64,000 nucleotides of DNA from positions 2,027,501-2,091,500 of the forward strand of contig NZ_CP027762.1 in the NCBI RefSeq assembly GCF_003852315.1, in the 5' to 3' direction. This DNA is from Pseudomonas sp. LBUM920 (GTDB lineage Bacteria; Pseudomonadota; Gammaproteobacteria; Pseudomonadales; Pseudomonadaceae). The notes under the pieces are model-generated. The model saw nothing but the letters and a program-made list of their open reading frames with translations, was not told the DNA's origin and made no database searches. Of this stretch, positions 17,093 to 25,222 are shown in pieces; position 1 is the first letter of the stretch, and every line of letters starts with the position of its first letter. Position numbers and translations under genes: made by a program.

Positions 17093-18994
17093 CTATTGCA
17101 CCCAACGTTGCAGTATTTGCTGCAAATCCGTGCGTTTGAACGGCTTGGCCAGGTAATCGTTCATTCCGGCTGCCAAACAGGCCTCGCGATCGCCCTGCAA
17201 CGCGTTGGCGGTGAGCGCGATAATCGGCAGATTGGCGCAGCCGGGCAGTTGGCGAATCTGGCGGGTGGCTTCATAGCCGTCGATCAGCGGCAAGCGGCAA
17301 TCCATCAGGATGGCAGTGAATATCAGGCTCTCGGCACTGCGGATCGCCTCGGCGCCGTCGGTGGCCAGGCTCACTTCAAAACCCAGGCTGCGCAACATGG
17401 CTTCGACCACGGTGCGGTTGACCGGGTTGTCTTCCACCAGCAACACATGGCGGCCGTCACCGGCGCTGGTTTTGCCTTCCGCGCGCAGGTCGATGGTCGG
17501 CAGGCTTTGCTGGTCGATGGCCAGCGGGATTTCCAGGGTAAACACCGAGCCTCGGCCTTCCTCGCTCTGGGCGCGCAGCGTGCCGCCCATGCGTTCGGCG
17601 AGGGTGCGGGCGATCGGCAAGCCCAGTCCGGTACCGCCGTAACGTCTTGAAATGGAACTGTCCGCCTGCTGGAACGCGTCGAACATCAGTTCAAGACGCT
17701 CGGCGGAAATGCCGATGCCGCTGTCGCGCACGGTGCATGTAAACCAGACCAATTCATGGTCGAGGGTTTGCCAGTGAGGCTCGACGGTGACGGTGCCATG
17801 CTCGGTGAACTTCAGCGCGTTGCCGATCAGGTTCACCAGGATCTGCCGGATACGCGTCGGATCGCCCTGCACTCGCAAGGACTCCATGCCCGCCGGAATC
17901 GGCAACGCCAGCGCCAGGCCGCGCTGCTGGGCGCTGTGCTGGAAGGCCTGGGCGCAGCTGCTGATCAGGTCCGCCAGATTGAACGGGATATGCTCCAGCT
18001 CCAACGCGGCGCGCTCGATGCGCGAGAAGTCGAGGATGTCGTTGATCACCTTGAGCAAGTGCTCGGTGGACTCGGAGGCCAGCGCCGCGTACTCGGTCTG
18101 CTCCTCGGTCATCTCGGTGGTTTCCAGCAGTTGCAACATGCCCAGCACGCCGTTCATGGGCGTGCGCAACTCGTGGCTCATCATTGCCAGGAAGTCCGAT
18201 TTGGCATTGTTCGCGCGCTCGGCTTCTTCGCGGGTCTGGATCAACTGGGCCATGGCCTGGTGTTGCTCGCGGCTGGCCTGGTTGAGGCCCTCGGCGAGGT
18301 TGTTGATATGGCGCGACAGGTCTCCTAGCTCCGAGTCGTCGACGATCGGCAGCGGCGTCTTGTAGTCGCCTTGCTGGATCGCTTTGACCGCGTGGCCCAT
18401 GGCGCTGATCGGCTGCGACAGGCTGGCGGCCAGGCGCCGTGCGAGCAGGAAGGTAAACAGCAGAGCGAACAGGGCGAGAATCCCGGCCTTGAACAGAATC
18501 TCCTGTTGGCGCTGGCTGAATGCGTCATTGGACATGCCGACAATTACCCGTCCCAGGTAATCTGCCCGCGGCGCCTTGGGTTCGTTGAGGTTGTCCTGGA
18601 AAAAGTCATTGCCCAGCTGGATATGTTGCAGACGGATCGGTGCCTGGAACACTTTCACCGACAGCGAATGGTCGTGCTTCTCCGACGGCTGTTCGACGTA
18701 CAACAGGATTTTCTCGGTGCTGTCCTGAATTTCCAGAAAGCGCACGTGCGGGGTGGCCAGTGTCGCGCGCAGCAAGCTGTCGAGCACATCGATGTTGCCG
18801 GAAATGACGCCGTATTCGGTGGCGGGGGCCAGTTGGTTGGCGATCAGCTGGCCGGTGTGGTCCAGTTCCTGGCGCAGATCCTGAATACGCACGAAGGTAA
18901 AGAAGCTGATCAGCAGCAGGGTTAGCAACAGTGCCGGGCCCAATGTGATGAGCTGGGTGCGGGTGTTGATGTCCCAACGACGACGCAAGGTCAT
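17093..18994 (-). CDS. Hybrid sensor histidine kinase/response regulator
   Basis: A 633-residue membrane hybrid kinase. It has a transmembrane helix at about residues 14-34, a periplasmic sensor of about 130 residues, a second helix at about 168-186, and HAMP. The dimerisation/phosphoacceptor segment has His274 in MMSHELRTPMNG. The ATPase has NLIGNALKF, DSGIGI and GGTGLGL, and the C-terminal receiver has Asp565 in ILMDCRLP and Lys617. There is no Hpt domain, so phosphate must pass to a separate Hpt protein or the receiver acts locally. The start codon overlaps the stop of the upstream binding-protein gene (ATGA). Together with that gene and a TonB receptor, it probably senses a ligand delivered by the binding protein. 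Confidence 0.9.
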   Translation of the reverse strand: MTLRRRWDINTRTQLITLGPALLLTLLLISFFTFVRIQDLRQELDHTGQLIANQLAPATEYGVISGNIDVLDSLLRATLATPHVRFLEIQDSTEKILLYVEQPSEKHDHSLSVKVFQAPIRLQHIQLGNDFFQDNLNEPKAPRADYLGRVIVGMSNDAFSQRQQEILFKAGILALFALLFTFLLARRLAASLSQPISAMGHAVKAIQQGDYKTPLPIVDDSELGDLSRHINNLAEGLNQASREQHQAMAQLIQTREEAERANNAKSDFLAMMSHELRTPMNGVLGMLQLLETTEMTEEQTEYAALASESTEHLLKVINDILDFSRIERAALELEHIPFNLADLISSCAQAFQHSAQQRGLALALPIPAGMESLRVQGDPTRIRQILVNLIGNALKFTEHGTVTVEPHWQTLDHELVWFTCTVRDSGIGISAERLELMFDAFQQADSSISRRYGGTGLGLPIARTLAERMGGTLRAQSEEGRGSVFTLEIPLAIDQQSLPTIDLRAEGKTSAGDGRHVLLVEDNPVNRTVVEAMLRSLGFEVSLATDGAEAIRSAESLIFTAILMDCRLPLIDGYEATRQIRQLPGCANLPIIALTANALQGDREACLAAGMNDYLAKPFKRTDLQQILQRWVQ

Positions 18995-19920
18995 GGGCGT
19001 TTTTCTCCTTCGGCCAATCCGGCGGCGACGGCGACTTCGTCAACCTGTTCGATGCCCAGTGAGCGCGCGACTTGCGGGTTGCCCACGACTTTGAAGTGTT
19101 CCGGGTACAAGGTGCGTGGCCAACTGGCCGGCGGATGGTTCAGCAGTCGGTCGAGCACGTCGAGCCAGTCAGCCTGGTCGCTGTAGGTGCTGGCCAGGCT
19201 ACCGGCCTTGACGAACCCGGCGTTGGGGCCTACCAACGGCAGTTGCTGGGCATAGCTGCTGAGCAACAGGTTCTTCACTGTTTTGGGGTTGTACAACTGC
19301 GGGTCGTCAAGGCCGAGCAACACATCACTGTTCTTGAACAGGTTCAGCAAGGGGCGACTGTCATTAATGTTGTCCCAGCGCTGCGGCACAATTTCCAGCC
19401 CCATGGGCGCCGCATACTGACGCAGCTCCTGCAGCATGAATTCACTGTCGATGCCGTAAAGCACGCCGATGCGTCGGTCTTGGGGCAGGATGCTGGCGAT
19501 CAGCTTCAGCTGACGTTCCAGCGGCGGGTCGCTCCACAACAGGCTGATTCTGGCCGGATGTGTATTGCCCAGCCGCTGGCGGGCTTGCAGGCGGCTGATG
19601 CGCAGCACCAGGGTCGGCGGGCCCTGGGCATCCTGCAGGCGCCAGTCAAGACCGGGCAGGTCCAACAGGATCAGGCGGGTGCTGGCCGGCAACTGGCTGG
19701 GCGCCGGCAAGTCTTTGAGCGGGGTGAAGGTCACATGGTCGTCGGGGCGGCGCTGGGCAAGGGCCTGGACGAAGGCCTGGACGCCGGCACCGTCTTCGGC
19801 GGCGGTCAGCAGGATGTCGGCGCTCCACGCCGGCGCGGTCAGCAACAGGCACGCCAACAGCACGCCTCGCCGCCAGAGCCGGGAGAAAAACAGCAGGATC
19901 ATCCGTGACTGATCGCCCAT
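18991..19920 (-). CDS. ABC-type periplasmic substrate-binding protein, orphan
   Basis: A 309-residue exported protein with a signal peptide ending near APAWSADI. The mature part resembles the ABC substrate-binding proteins of the TrpX/LplA-like group (RIGVLYGIDSEFMLQELRQYAAPMG, ending in a lobe with LPLVGPNAGFVKAGSL). No ABC permease or ATPase gene is near. It lies between a TonB receptor gene (1 base apart) and a hybrid kinase gene (4-base overlap), so it more likely presents a ligand to the kinase than feeds a transporter. Ligand unknown. Confidence 0.8.
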   Translation of the reverse strand: MGDQSRMILLFFSRLWRRGVLLACLLLTAPAWSADILLTAAEDGAGVQAFVQALAQRRPDDHVTFTPLKDLPAPSQLPASTRLILLDLPGLDWRLQDAQGPPTLVLRISRLQARQRLGNTHPARISLLWSDPPLERQLKLIASILPQDRRIGVLYGIDSEFMLQELRQYAAPMGLEIVPQRWDNINDSRPLLNLFKNSDVLLGLDDPQLYNPKTVKNLLLSSYAQQLPLVGPNAGFVKAGSLASTYSDQADWLDVLDRLLNHPPASWPRTLYPEHFKVVGNPQVARSLGIEQVDEVAVAAGLAEGEKRP

Positions 19921-19921
19921 G

Positions 19922-22096
19922 TCAGAACTCTAACTCCGCGCTGAAGTAGAGCACGTGGCGACTGTCGTAATTGTTGTCGGCCCAGGTGGTGGGCTGGTTA
20001 TCGAGGCGTTGTTGCAACATGCCGGCCAGCTCCACGTTGGCGTTGCCCAAGGCAATGCGCTTGGCCACCCGCAGGTCGACCCGTTCGAAGCGATACCTGT
20101 TGAGCGCGTCGTCGCCATAGTAGAACAACGCACTGGACCAGCCCTGGCCCCATTCACGCAGCCAGCCGGCCGAGCCGCTGTTGCGCGCGGTTTGTGCCTT
20201 GTCCAGCGGGTTGCTGGAAGCGGCGTCGACGTAAGCATAGGTCAGCCGCAGGCGGTCGGCGTTGCTCATGCGCCAGTCGAACTGCGACTCGGCGCCGGTA
20301 AACCGTGCGCTGTTGGCGTTGCTGGCAATGTATTGGTTGTTGCGCAGTGGCGAGCTGATCATGTCGGTGATTTCGTCGTAGAACAGTTTCACGTCGACAT
20401 TCAGCCCAAGGTCGGCAAAGAAGCCGTTGTAGCCCAGCTCGCGCGAGCGCATCAACTCTTTATCGAGGTTGCCGGGGCCACGAGTTACCACAAAATATTG
20501 CCCGGAGTTTTGCCCATAGGTCGGGGAACTGAGGTTGGTGACGCGATAGCTCCAGTTGACGTTGTTCTCGAACATGTCCGGCGAGCGAATCGCCTCGGAA
20601 TACACCGCGCGCAGGCCGTGGCGCGGGTTGATCAGGTAGTTGACCGCCACCCGCGGCGTCAGCGAGTTGCCGCTCAAGTGGGTGTCTTCGTACATCGCGC
20701 CGCCTTGCAGCAGCCAGTGTTCGCTGGCGCGCCATTCCAGGTGGCCGAACAGGCGCCAGGTGGTGTCGTCGAGGGTGCCGTTGAAGTAAGTGTCGGAATC
20801 GGCGCGGTCGTAGCGGTAATTCATGCCGCTGACCAGGCGCAGGCTGTCGGACAGGCTCAGGGTGTCCTGAAGCTCAATGTCATAGCGGCTTTCGCGGGTG
20901 CTTTGGTCGATATTGCCGCACACGCTCTGGCTGGCGCCCTGGCGCCACTGGTCCAGCACCTGGTTGCCGAGTGCTTGCTCGGCGGCGGTGCCGGACGGGG
21001 CCGTGCCCTTGCTGTAGATGTCCATGTGGCGGGCCAACTGTTCGGCATAGTTGGGGTTGAGCTGCCACAGTTGGGTCAGTTCCGGGCTGAACGACACCTT
21101 GGCGTCACAGGCTTTCCAGACCTGCTGGCGGTCCCATTGCTGGGCCGATCCCTGGATATACAGGCTGTGTTCGGGGTTGAACTCGACGTTCCAGCGCACG
21201 GAGCCGGCATAGTCCTTGGCCGTCACGTCGGAATTGGTGCCACCTTCGGTAATTCCGGCGAATACCGGGGTGTAGGTGTAAGGGCGCTGGTTGCTGCCTT
21301 CCTTGGCGTCGAGTTGCAAATCGATGCTCTGCTGCGCGTTCAGGGTCTGGCTCACCGCCAGGCTGAAACGGCTGAGGCGGCGGCTGTCACGGCGGTCGGC
21401 GCCGACGGCGTCGCTGTCAAAACCATCGTCCTGTTGCCCGGACATCGACAGGCGCAAGTCACCGGTTTCCCAGCCCATGCCCTGGCTGGCATAGAAGTCG
21501 TTGATCCCACGTTCGCCACGGATCACTTTGACCCGCGAACCGTGGCTGTTGGACGGCGAGCGCGTAAGGATATTGACCACCGCCATCAGCGCATTGGCGC
21601 CATAGCTGACTGTGTTGGGGCCGCGAAACACTTCGATACGCTCGATGTCTTCCATCGCCACCGGAATATCGCTCCAGTCCACCGTGGCCAGGCCCGCGCG
21701 GTACACCGAACGCCCATCGATCAACACCTGCATGCGCCGCGCATCGCTGGCGCTGGTGCCGTGGTAGTTCACCGCCGCCTGGTTGCCGGTGGTGTAGCCG
21801 ACCATCATCCCCGGCACCAGGCGCAGCAGCTCGGCGATGTCCCGCGCGCCGCTGGCCTTGATCAGCTCGCTGTCGATCACGGTCATGCTGCCGGGCACGG
21901 CGGCGGCCGATTGCTTGAGGCGCGTGGCGGTCAGCACCTGTGGCAGCGGCTGACTGTCCAGAAACAGGTCATCAGCCACGGCAGGCACACTGCAAAACAG
22001 CATCAACAATAGAGATGAGCGAGGAGGAGGGCCCAGATACACGGCACGGCCTTGATAATTACGGATAGCCGCCCATGTTAACTGAGGTGGGGCCAT
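19922..22096 (-). CDS. TonB-dependent outer-membrane receptor
   Basis: Up to 724 residues. The plug domain begins after the signal peptide (LPQVLTATRLKQSAAAVPGSMTVID), has LLRLVPGMMVG and IERIEVFRGPNTVSYG, and is followed by a beta-barrel ending in the terminal aromatic strand YFSAELEF. The first 18 codons of the open frame have no ribosome binding site; GTG 22042, behind AAGG, gives a more typical signal peptide (SSLLLMLFCSVPAVA). It is the first gene of a three-gene operon with a binding protein and a hybrid kinase. The substrate is unknown; nothing points specifically to siderophore rather than vitamin or nickel-type uptake. Confidence 0.88.
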   Translation of the reverse strand: MAPPQLTWAAIRNYQGRAVYLGPPPRSSLLLMLFCSVPAVADDLFLDSQPLPQVLTATRLKQSAAAVPGSMTVIDSELIKASGARDIAELLRLVPGMMVGYTTGNQAAVNYHGTSASDARRMQVLIDGRSVYRAGLATVDWSDIPVAMEDIERIEVFRGPNTVSYGANALMAVVNILTRSPSNSHGSRVKVIRGERGINDFYASQGMGWETGDLRLSMSGQQDDGFDSDAVGADRRDSRRLSRFSLAVSQTLNAQQSIDLQLDAKEGSNQRPYTYTPVFAGITEGGTNSDVTAKDYAGSVRWNVEFNPEHSLYIQGSAQQWDRQQVWKACDAKVSFSPELTQLWQLNPNYAEQLARHMDIYSKGTAPSGTAAEQALGNQVLDQWRQGASQSVCGNIDQSTRESRYDIELQDTLSLSDSLRLVSGMNYRYDRADSDTYFNGTLDDTTWRLFGHLEWRASEHWLLQGGAMYEDTHLSGNSLTPRVAVNYLINPRHGLRAVYSEAIRSPDMFENNVNWSYRVTNLSSPTYGQNSGQYFVVTRGPGNLDKELMRSRELGYNGFFADLGLNVDVKLFYDEITDMISSPLRNNQYIASNANSARFTGAESQFDWRMSNADRLRLTYAYVDAASSNPLDKAQTARNSGSAGWLREWGQGWSSALFYYGDDALNRYRFERVDLRVAKRIALGNANVELAGMLQQRLDNQPTTWADNNYDSRHVLYFSAELEF

Positions 22097-22194
22097 TTGC
22101 CAGTCGTGGCCCGCGCAATTACTTCACACAACGGTGGCATTTTCCGACAAGCGCGGGAATTGATACGGGGGCTGGCCGCAAGCGGGTCGCCCCG

Positions 22195-22200
22195 TATAAT
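22195..22200 (+). promoter_or_regulatory. -10 element for gpsA
   Basis: A perfect TATAAT lies 38 bases upstream of the gpsA ATG, with no good -35 hexamer at the usual spacing. It is the only strong core element in the divergent region between the receptor gene and gpsA. Confidence 0.45.
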
Positions 22201-22237
22201 GCCGCCATCGCCACTGGTATGGATTAACGGATTGCAT

Positions 22238-23263
22238 ATGACTGAACAGCGCCCTATTGCGGTCCTGGGAGGCGGAAGTTTTGGTACCGCCGTGGCAAAC
22301 CTGCTGGCCGAGAACGGCCACGCGGTGCGCCAATGGATGCGCGATCCCGAGCAGGCCGAGGCCATCCGCGTGCATCGGGAAAACCCCCGTTACCTTAAAG
22401 GCATCAAGATTCATGCGGCGGTCGAACCGGTGACCGATCTGCTGGCCACGCTGACTGAATGTGACCTGTGCTTTGTCGCACTGCCTTCGAGCGCCTTGCG
22501 CTCAGTGCTGGCGCCTCATGCCGAGCGCCTGGCGGGCAAGCTGCTGGTGAGCCTGACCAAGGGCATCGAGGCGCACACCTTCAAGCTGATGAGCGAAATC
22601 CTCGAAGAGATCGCCCCTCAGGCGCGCATTGGCGTGCTGTCCGGGCCGAACCTGGCGCGGGAAGTCGCCGAGCACGCGCTGACGGCCACCGTGGTCGCCA
22701 GTGAAGATGAAGCGTTATGTGAACGCGTCCAGGCGGTGCTGCATGGCCGCACCTTCCGCGTCTACGCCAGCGGCGACCGTTTTGGTGTCGAACTGGGCGG
22801 GGCGCTGAAAAACGTCTACGCAATCATCGCCGGCATGGCCGTGGCCCTGGGCATGGGCGAGAACACCAAGAGCATGTTGATTACGCGCGCGCTGGCGGAG
22901 ATGACCCGCTTTGCGGTGAACCAGGGCGCCAACCCGATGACTTTCCTGGGCCTGGCGGGCGTGGGTGATTTGATCGTGACCTGCTCGTCGCCGAAAAGCC
23001 GCAACTACCAGGTCGGTTTCGCGCTGGGCCAGGGCTTGAGCCTGGAAGACGCGGTCACACGCCTGGGCGAAGTGGCCGAAGGCGTCAACACGCTTAAAGT
23101 GTTGAAAGCCAAGGCTCAGGAGGTCGGCGTGTATATGCCGCTGGTCGCCGGGCTGCACGCGATCCTGTTTGAAGGGCGCACCTTGAACCAAGTCATCGAG
23201 TTGCTGATGCGCGCCGAGCCCAAGACCGATGTCGACTTTATTTCCACCAGTGGTTTTAACTGA
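22238..23263 (+). CDS. gpsA: Glycerol-3-phosphate dehydrogenase [NAD(P)+]
   Basis: Makes sn-glycerol 3-phosphate from dihydroxyacetone phosphate for phospholipid synthesis. The 341-residue protein has the N-terminal dinucleotide motif VLGGGSFGTAVA, the SGPNLAREV and GVELGGALKNVYAI signatures with the catalytic lysine, and GLAGVGDLIVTCSS. The open frame continues 47 codons upstream, but the TATAAT box and family N-terminus place the start at 22238. It is followed by DUF4389 and sixA genes in an apparent operon. Confidence 0.96.
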   Translation: MTEQRPIAVLGGGSFGTAVANLLAENGHAVRQWMRDPEQAEAIRVHRENPRYLKGIKIHAAVEPVTDLLATLTECDLCFVALPSSALRSVLAPHAERLAGKLLVSLTKGIEAHTFKLMSEILEEIAPQARIGVLSGPNLAREVAEHALTATVVASEDEALCERVQAVLHGRTFRVYASGDRFGVELGGALKNVYAIIAGMAVALGMGENTKSMLITRALAEMTRFAVNQGANPMTFLGLAGVGDLIVTCSSPKSRNYQVGFALGQGLSLEDAVTRLGEVAEGVNTLKVLKAKAQEVGVYMPLVAGLHAILFEGRTLNQVIELLMRAEPKTDVDFISTSGFN

Positions 23264-23273
23264 GGAACGCGCC

Positions 23274-23621
23274 ATGAACGATCCCAAAGCGGCCCCGAAA
23301 TACGAGTCCATTCTCTTGCGTATCCTGTGGATGCTGGTGTTTGCCCTGGTGTGGCAGGTCGCGCAGTTCCTGCTGGGTGCGCTAGTGGTGGTGCAGTTGG
23401 TGTATCGCCTGGTCTACGGCGCGCCGAACCTGGGCTTGATGAACTTTGGCGACAGCCTCAGCCAGTTCCTTGCGCAGATCGGCCGTTTCGGCAGCTTTCA
23501 CACCGAGCAGAAGCCCTGGCCGTTCGCCGATTGGCCGACCCCGCGTGCTCCTGAAGGCGAGGCCGCCCACAGCGTGCCGCCGGCGCCGCACCCGGTGCGT
23601 GATGAAGAGCCAAAGCTGTGA
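23274..23621 (+). CDS. DUF4389 family membrane protein
   Basis: A 115-residue protein starting 10 bases after gpsA. It has a strongly hydrophobic segment (LLRILWMLVFALVWQVAQFLLG, about residues 14-36) and a second weaker one, then a soluble Pro-rich tail. The pattern fits the DUF4389 family of small inner-membrane proteins of unknown function. Its stop codon overlaps the GTG start of sixA. Confidence 0.8.
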   Translation: MNDPKAAPKYESILLRILWMLVFALVWQVAQFLLGALVVVQLVYRLVYGAPNLGLMNFGDSLSQFLAQIGRFGSFHTEQKPWPFADWPTPRAPEGEAAHSVPPAPHPVRDEEPKL

Positions 23622-24067
23622 AGCTGTGGATTTTGCGTCACGGTGAAGCCGAAGGGCATGCGCGCACCGACGCCGAGCGCAACCTCACCGAGCATGGCCG
23701 CGGTGAAGTGTTGCGCAGCGTCGCGCACCTGATCGGCCAGCCGATCAGCGCCATCCTCGCCAGTCCGTATGTGCGTGCGCAGCAAACTGCACACTTGGTA
23801 CGTGACGCGTTGGGGTTTGAGCCGCAGATTCGTACTGTGGCGTGGTTGACGCCTGACAGCAGTCCGTTGCAGGTATTGGAAAAGCTCGACACCGATGACA
23901 ATGTGCTGCTGGTCAGCCATCAGCCGTTGGTGGGGAGCTTGATCAGCTTTTTGCAGCATGGGCATTTGCGTCAGCCGCAACCGATGCACACTGCCAGCCT
24001 TGCGGAGCTTGAGGGGGATTTTCCGTTGGCGGGGTTGATGAGTTTGGTTGGTGTTGAGAGTCCATAG
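23618..24067 (+). CDS. sixA: Phosphohistidine phosphatase SixA
   Basis: A 149-residue histidine-phosphatase-fold protein. The RHG motif with catalytic His8 (LWILRHGEAEG) opens the protein and the second catalytic histidine is in LLVSHQPLVG. SixA dephosphorylates phosphohistidine on Hpt domains or on the nitrogen-related PTS protein. It begins with GTG overlapping the upstream stop (GTGA). Confidence 0.88.
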   Translation: MKLWILRHGEAEGHARTDAERNLTEHGRGEVLRSVAHLIGQPISAILASPYVRAQQTAHLVRDALGFEPQIRTVAWLTPDSSPLQVLEKLDTDDNVLLVSHQPLVGSLISFLQHGHLRQPQPMHTASLAELEGDFPLAGLMSLVGVESP

Positions 24068-24071
24068 GGTC

Positions 24072-24394
24072 GGGGGCATATCCGTTGCTGCGGTCACGGC
24101 CACTTAGGGTTCCGCTCTTACAGCGGGTCACTTTTGGCAAACGCCCCAAAAGTAACCAAAAGGTCTTTGCCCCACCACTCGGTGCCTCGCCTAGGCTCGG
24201 CATGCCCTCACTCCGGCTTGAATCCGTGGGCCGCCGCGACGGGCCATCCATGGCCCAACGCGGCTAACCCGGCGTCCTGCCGGGTTACCCACGGATTCAA
24301 ACCTGCGTTCGGCCAGCGTGGTTGACGGGGCCTGTCAGATCAAGAGCAAGATCAAAAGCAGAGCACGGCGGCCTGAAAGCCGACCTGAGTGGTT
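24072..24394 (+). repeat. Left arm of a large imperfect inverted repeat
   Basis: About 320 bases that recur in inverted orientation at 24741-25074. Shared blocks include GGGGGCATATCCGTTG, the GGGTTCCGC...TTAC...GCGGGTCACTTT block, CCCCACCACTCGG, GGCTTGAATCCGTGGGCCGCCG, GACGGGCCATCCATGGCCCA, GGCTAACCCGGCGTCCTGCC, and GATCAAAAGCAGAGCACGGC. No gene is present. Within the arm there is a second palindrome around the CCATCCATGG core. Confidence 0.8.
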
Positions 24395-24452
24395 GAAGCA
24401 AAAGCGGATCAAGAGCACAGCAACACACTTCTATCTGATGCACAGAGATCCA

Positions 24453-24546
24453 AATGTGTGAGCGGGCTTGCTCGCGAATGCGGTGGGTCAGTTAGCTCAT
24501 GTGTAGCTGACACACCGCCTTCGCGAGCAAGCCCGCTCCCACAGTT
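24453..24546. repeat. REPIN (GAGCGGGCTTGCTCGCGAA type)
   Basis: Inverted arms TGTGAGCGGGCTTGCTCGCGAA and TTCGCGAGCAAGCCCGCTCCCACA around a spacer, located in the centre of the large inverted repeat. Confidence 0.85.
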
Positions 24547-24589
24547 TGACCGAGTACAGACCGCCAGCACCGCACTGCTTTTGCTTTTC

Positions 24590-24678
24590 TGTGGGAGCTG
24601 GCTTGCCTGCGATGCAGACAACTCGGTCCATCAGGCACACCCAGTTGATGCCATCGCAGGCAAGCCAGCTCCCACCTT
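24590..24678. repeat. REPIN (GAGCTGGCTTGCCTGCGAT type)
   Basis: Inverted arms GTGGGAGCTGGCTTGCCTGCGAT and ATCGCAGGCAAGCCAGCTCCCAC. It is the second REPIN at the centre of the large inverted repeat and belongs to a different family from its neighbour 45 bases away. Confidence 0.88.
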
Positions 24679-24740
24679 TGATTGAGTTCAGCTTCCAAGA
24701 TCAGGTCGGCTGTCAGGCCGCCTCGCCTTCGCTTTTGATC

Positions 24741-25074
24741 TAACCACTCAGGTCGGCTACCAGGCCGCCGTGCTCTGCTTTTGATCTTGATCTGCTTTTG
24801 ATTTTGATCTTAGGCGCCCCGTTAAACCACGCTGGCCGAACGCAGGCTTGAATCCGTGGGTAATCCGGCAGGACGCCGGGTTAGCCGTGTTGGGCCATGG
24901 ATGGCCCGTCACGGCGGCCCACGGATTCAAGCCTTCGTTCGGGCACACCGAAGCGTGAGCGAGGTGCCGAGTGGTGGGGCAAGAGCCCTTTGGTTACTTT
25001 GGGGCTTTTCCAAAGTGACCCGCCGTAAGGGCGGAACCCAAAGCGGCCATCACCCAACCAACGGATATGCCCCC
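24741..25074 (-). repeat. Right arm of the large inverted repeat
   Basis: The inverted counterpart of 24072-24394. Immediately inside it, 24707-24740 repeats part of the GGCGGCCTG..GCCGACCT block once more in the same orientation. After it, 25075-25135 is a run of C and A tracts without a gene (for example CCCCCCCC then AAAAAAAA). Confidence 0.8.
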
Positions 25075-25222
25075 AGCACCCCCAGCCCCCCCATAACCCC
25101 CCCCAAAAAAAACATGCAAAAACCCCGAGCCCCCTAAAATTAATCACCGCCAAGTGTGTGCTATACAGTCAACCAAGCAAGTGCTTGGTTGGCTATGGTC
25201 GGATCACAAAGGAGCGCGTCCC

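Noticed and set aside
19955..22012. A 685-codon plus-strand open frame opposite the first TonB receptor
   Set aside because: It is a GC-rich shadow of a clear receptor gene, with no recognisable domain.
24072..25074. Insertion sequence or MITE with a transposase
   Set aside because: No coding frame of credible length or transposase motif and no target-site duplication visible at the ends.
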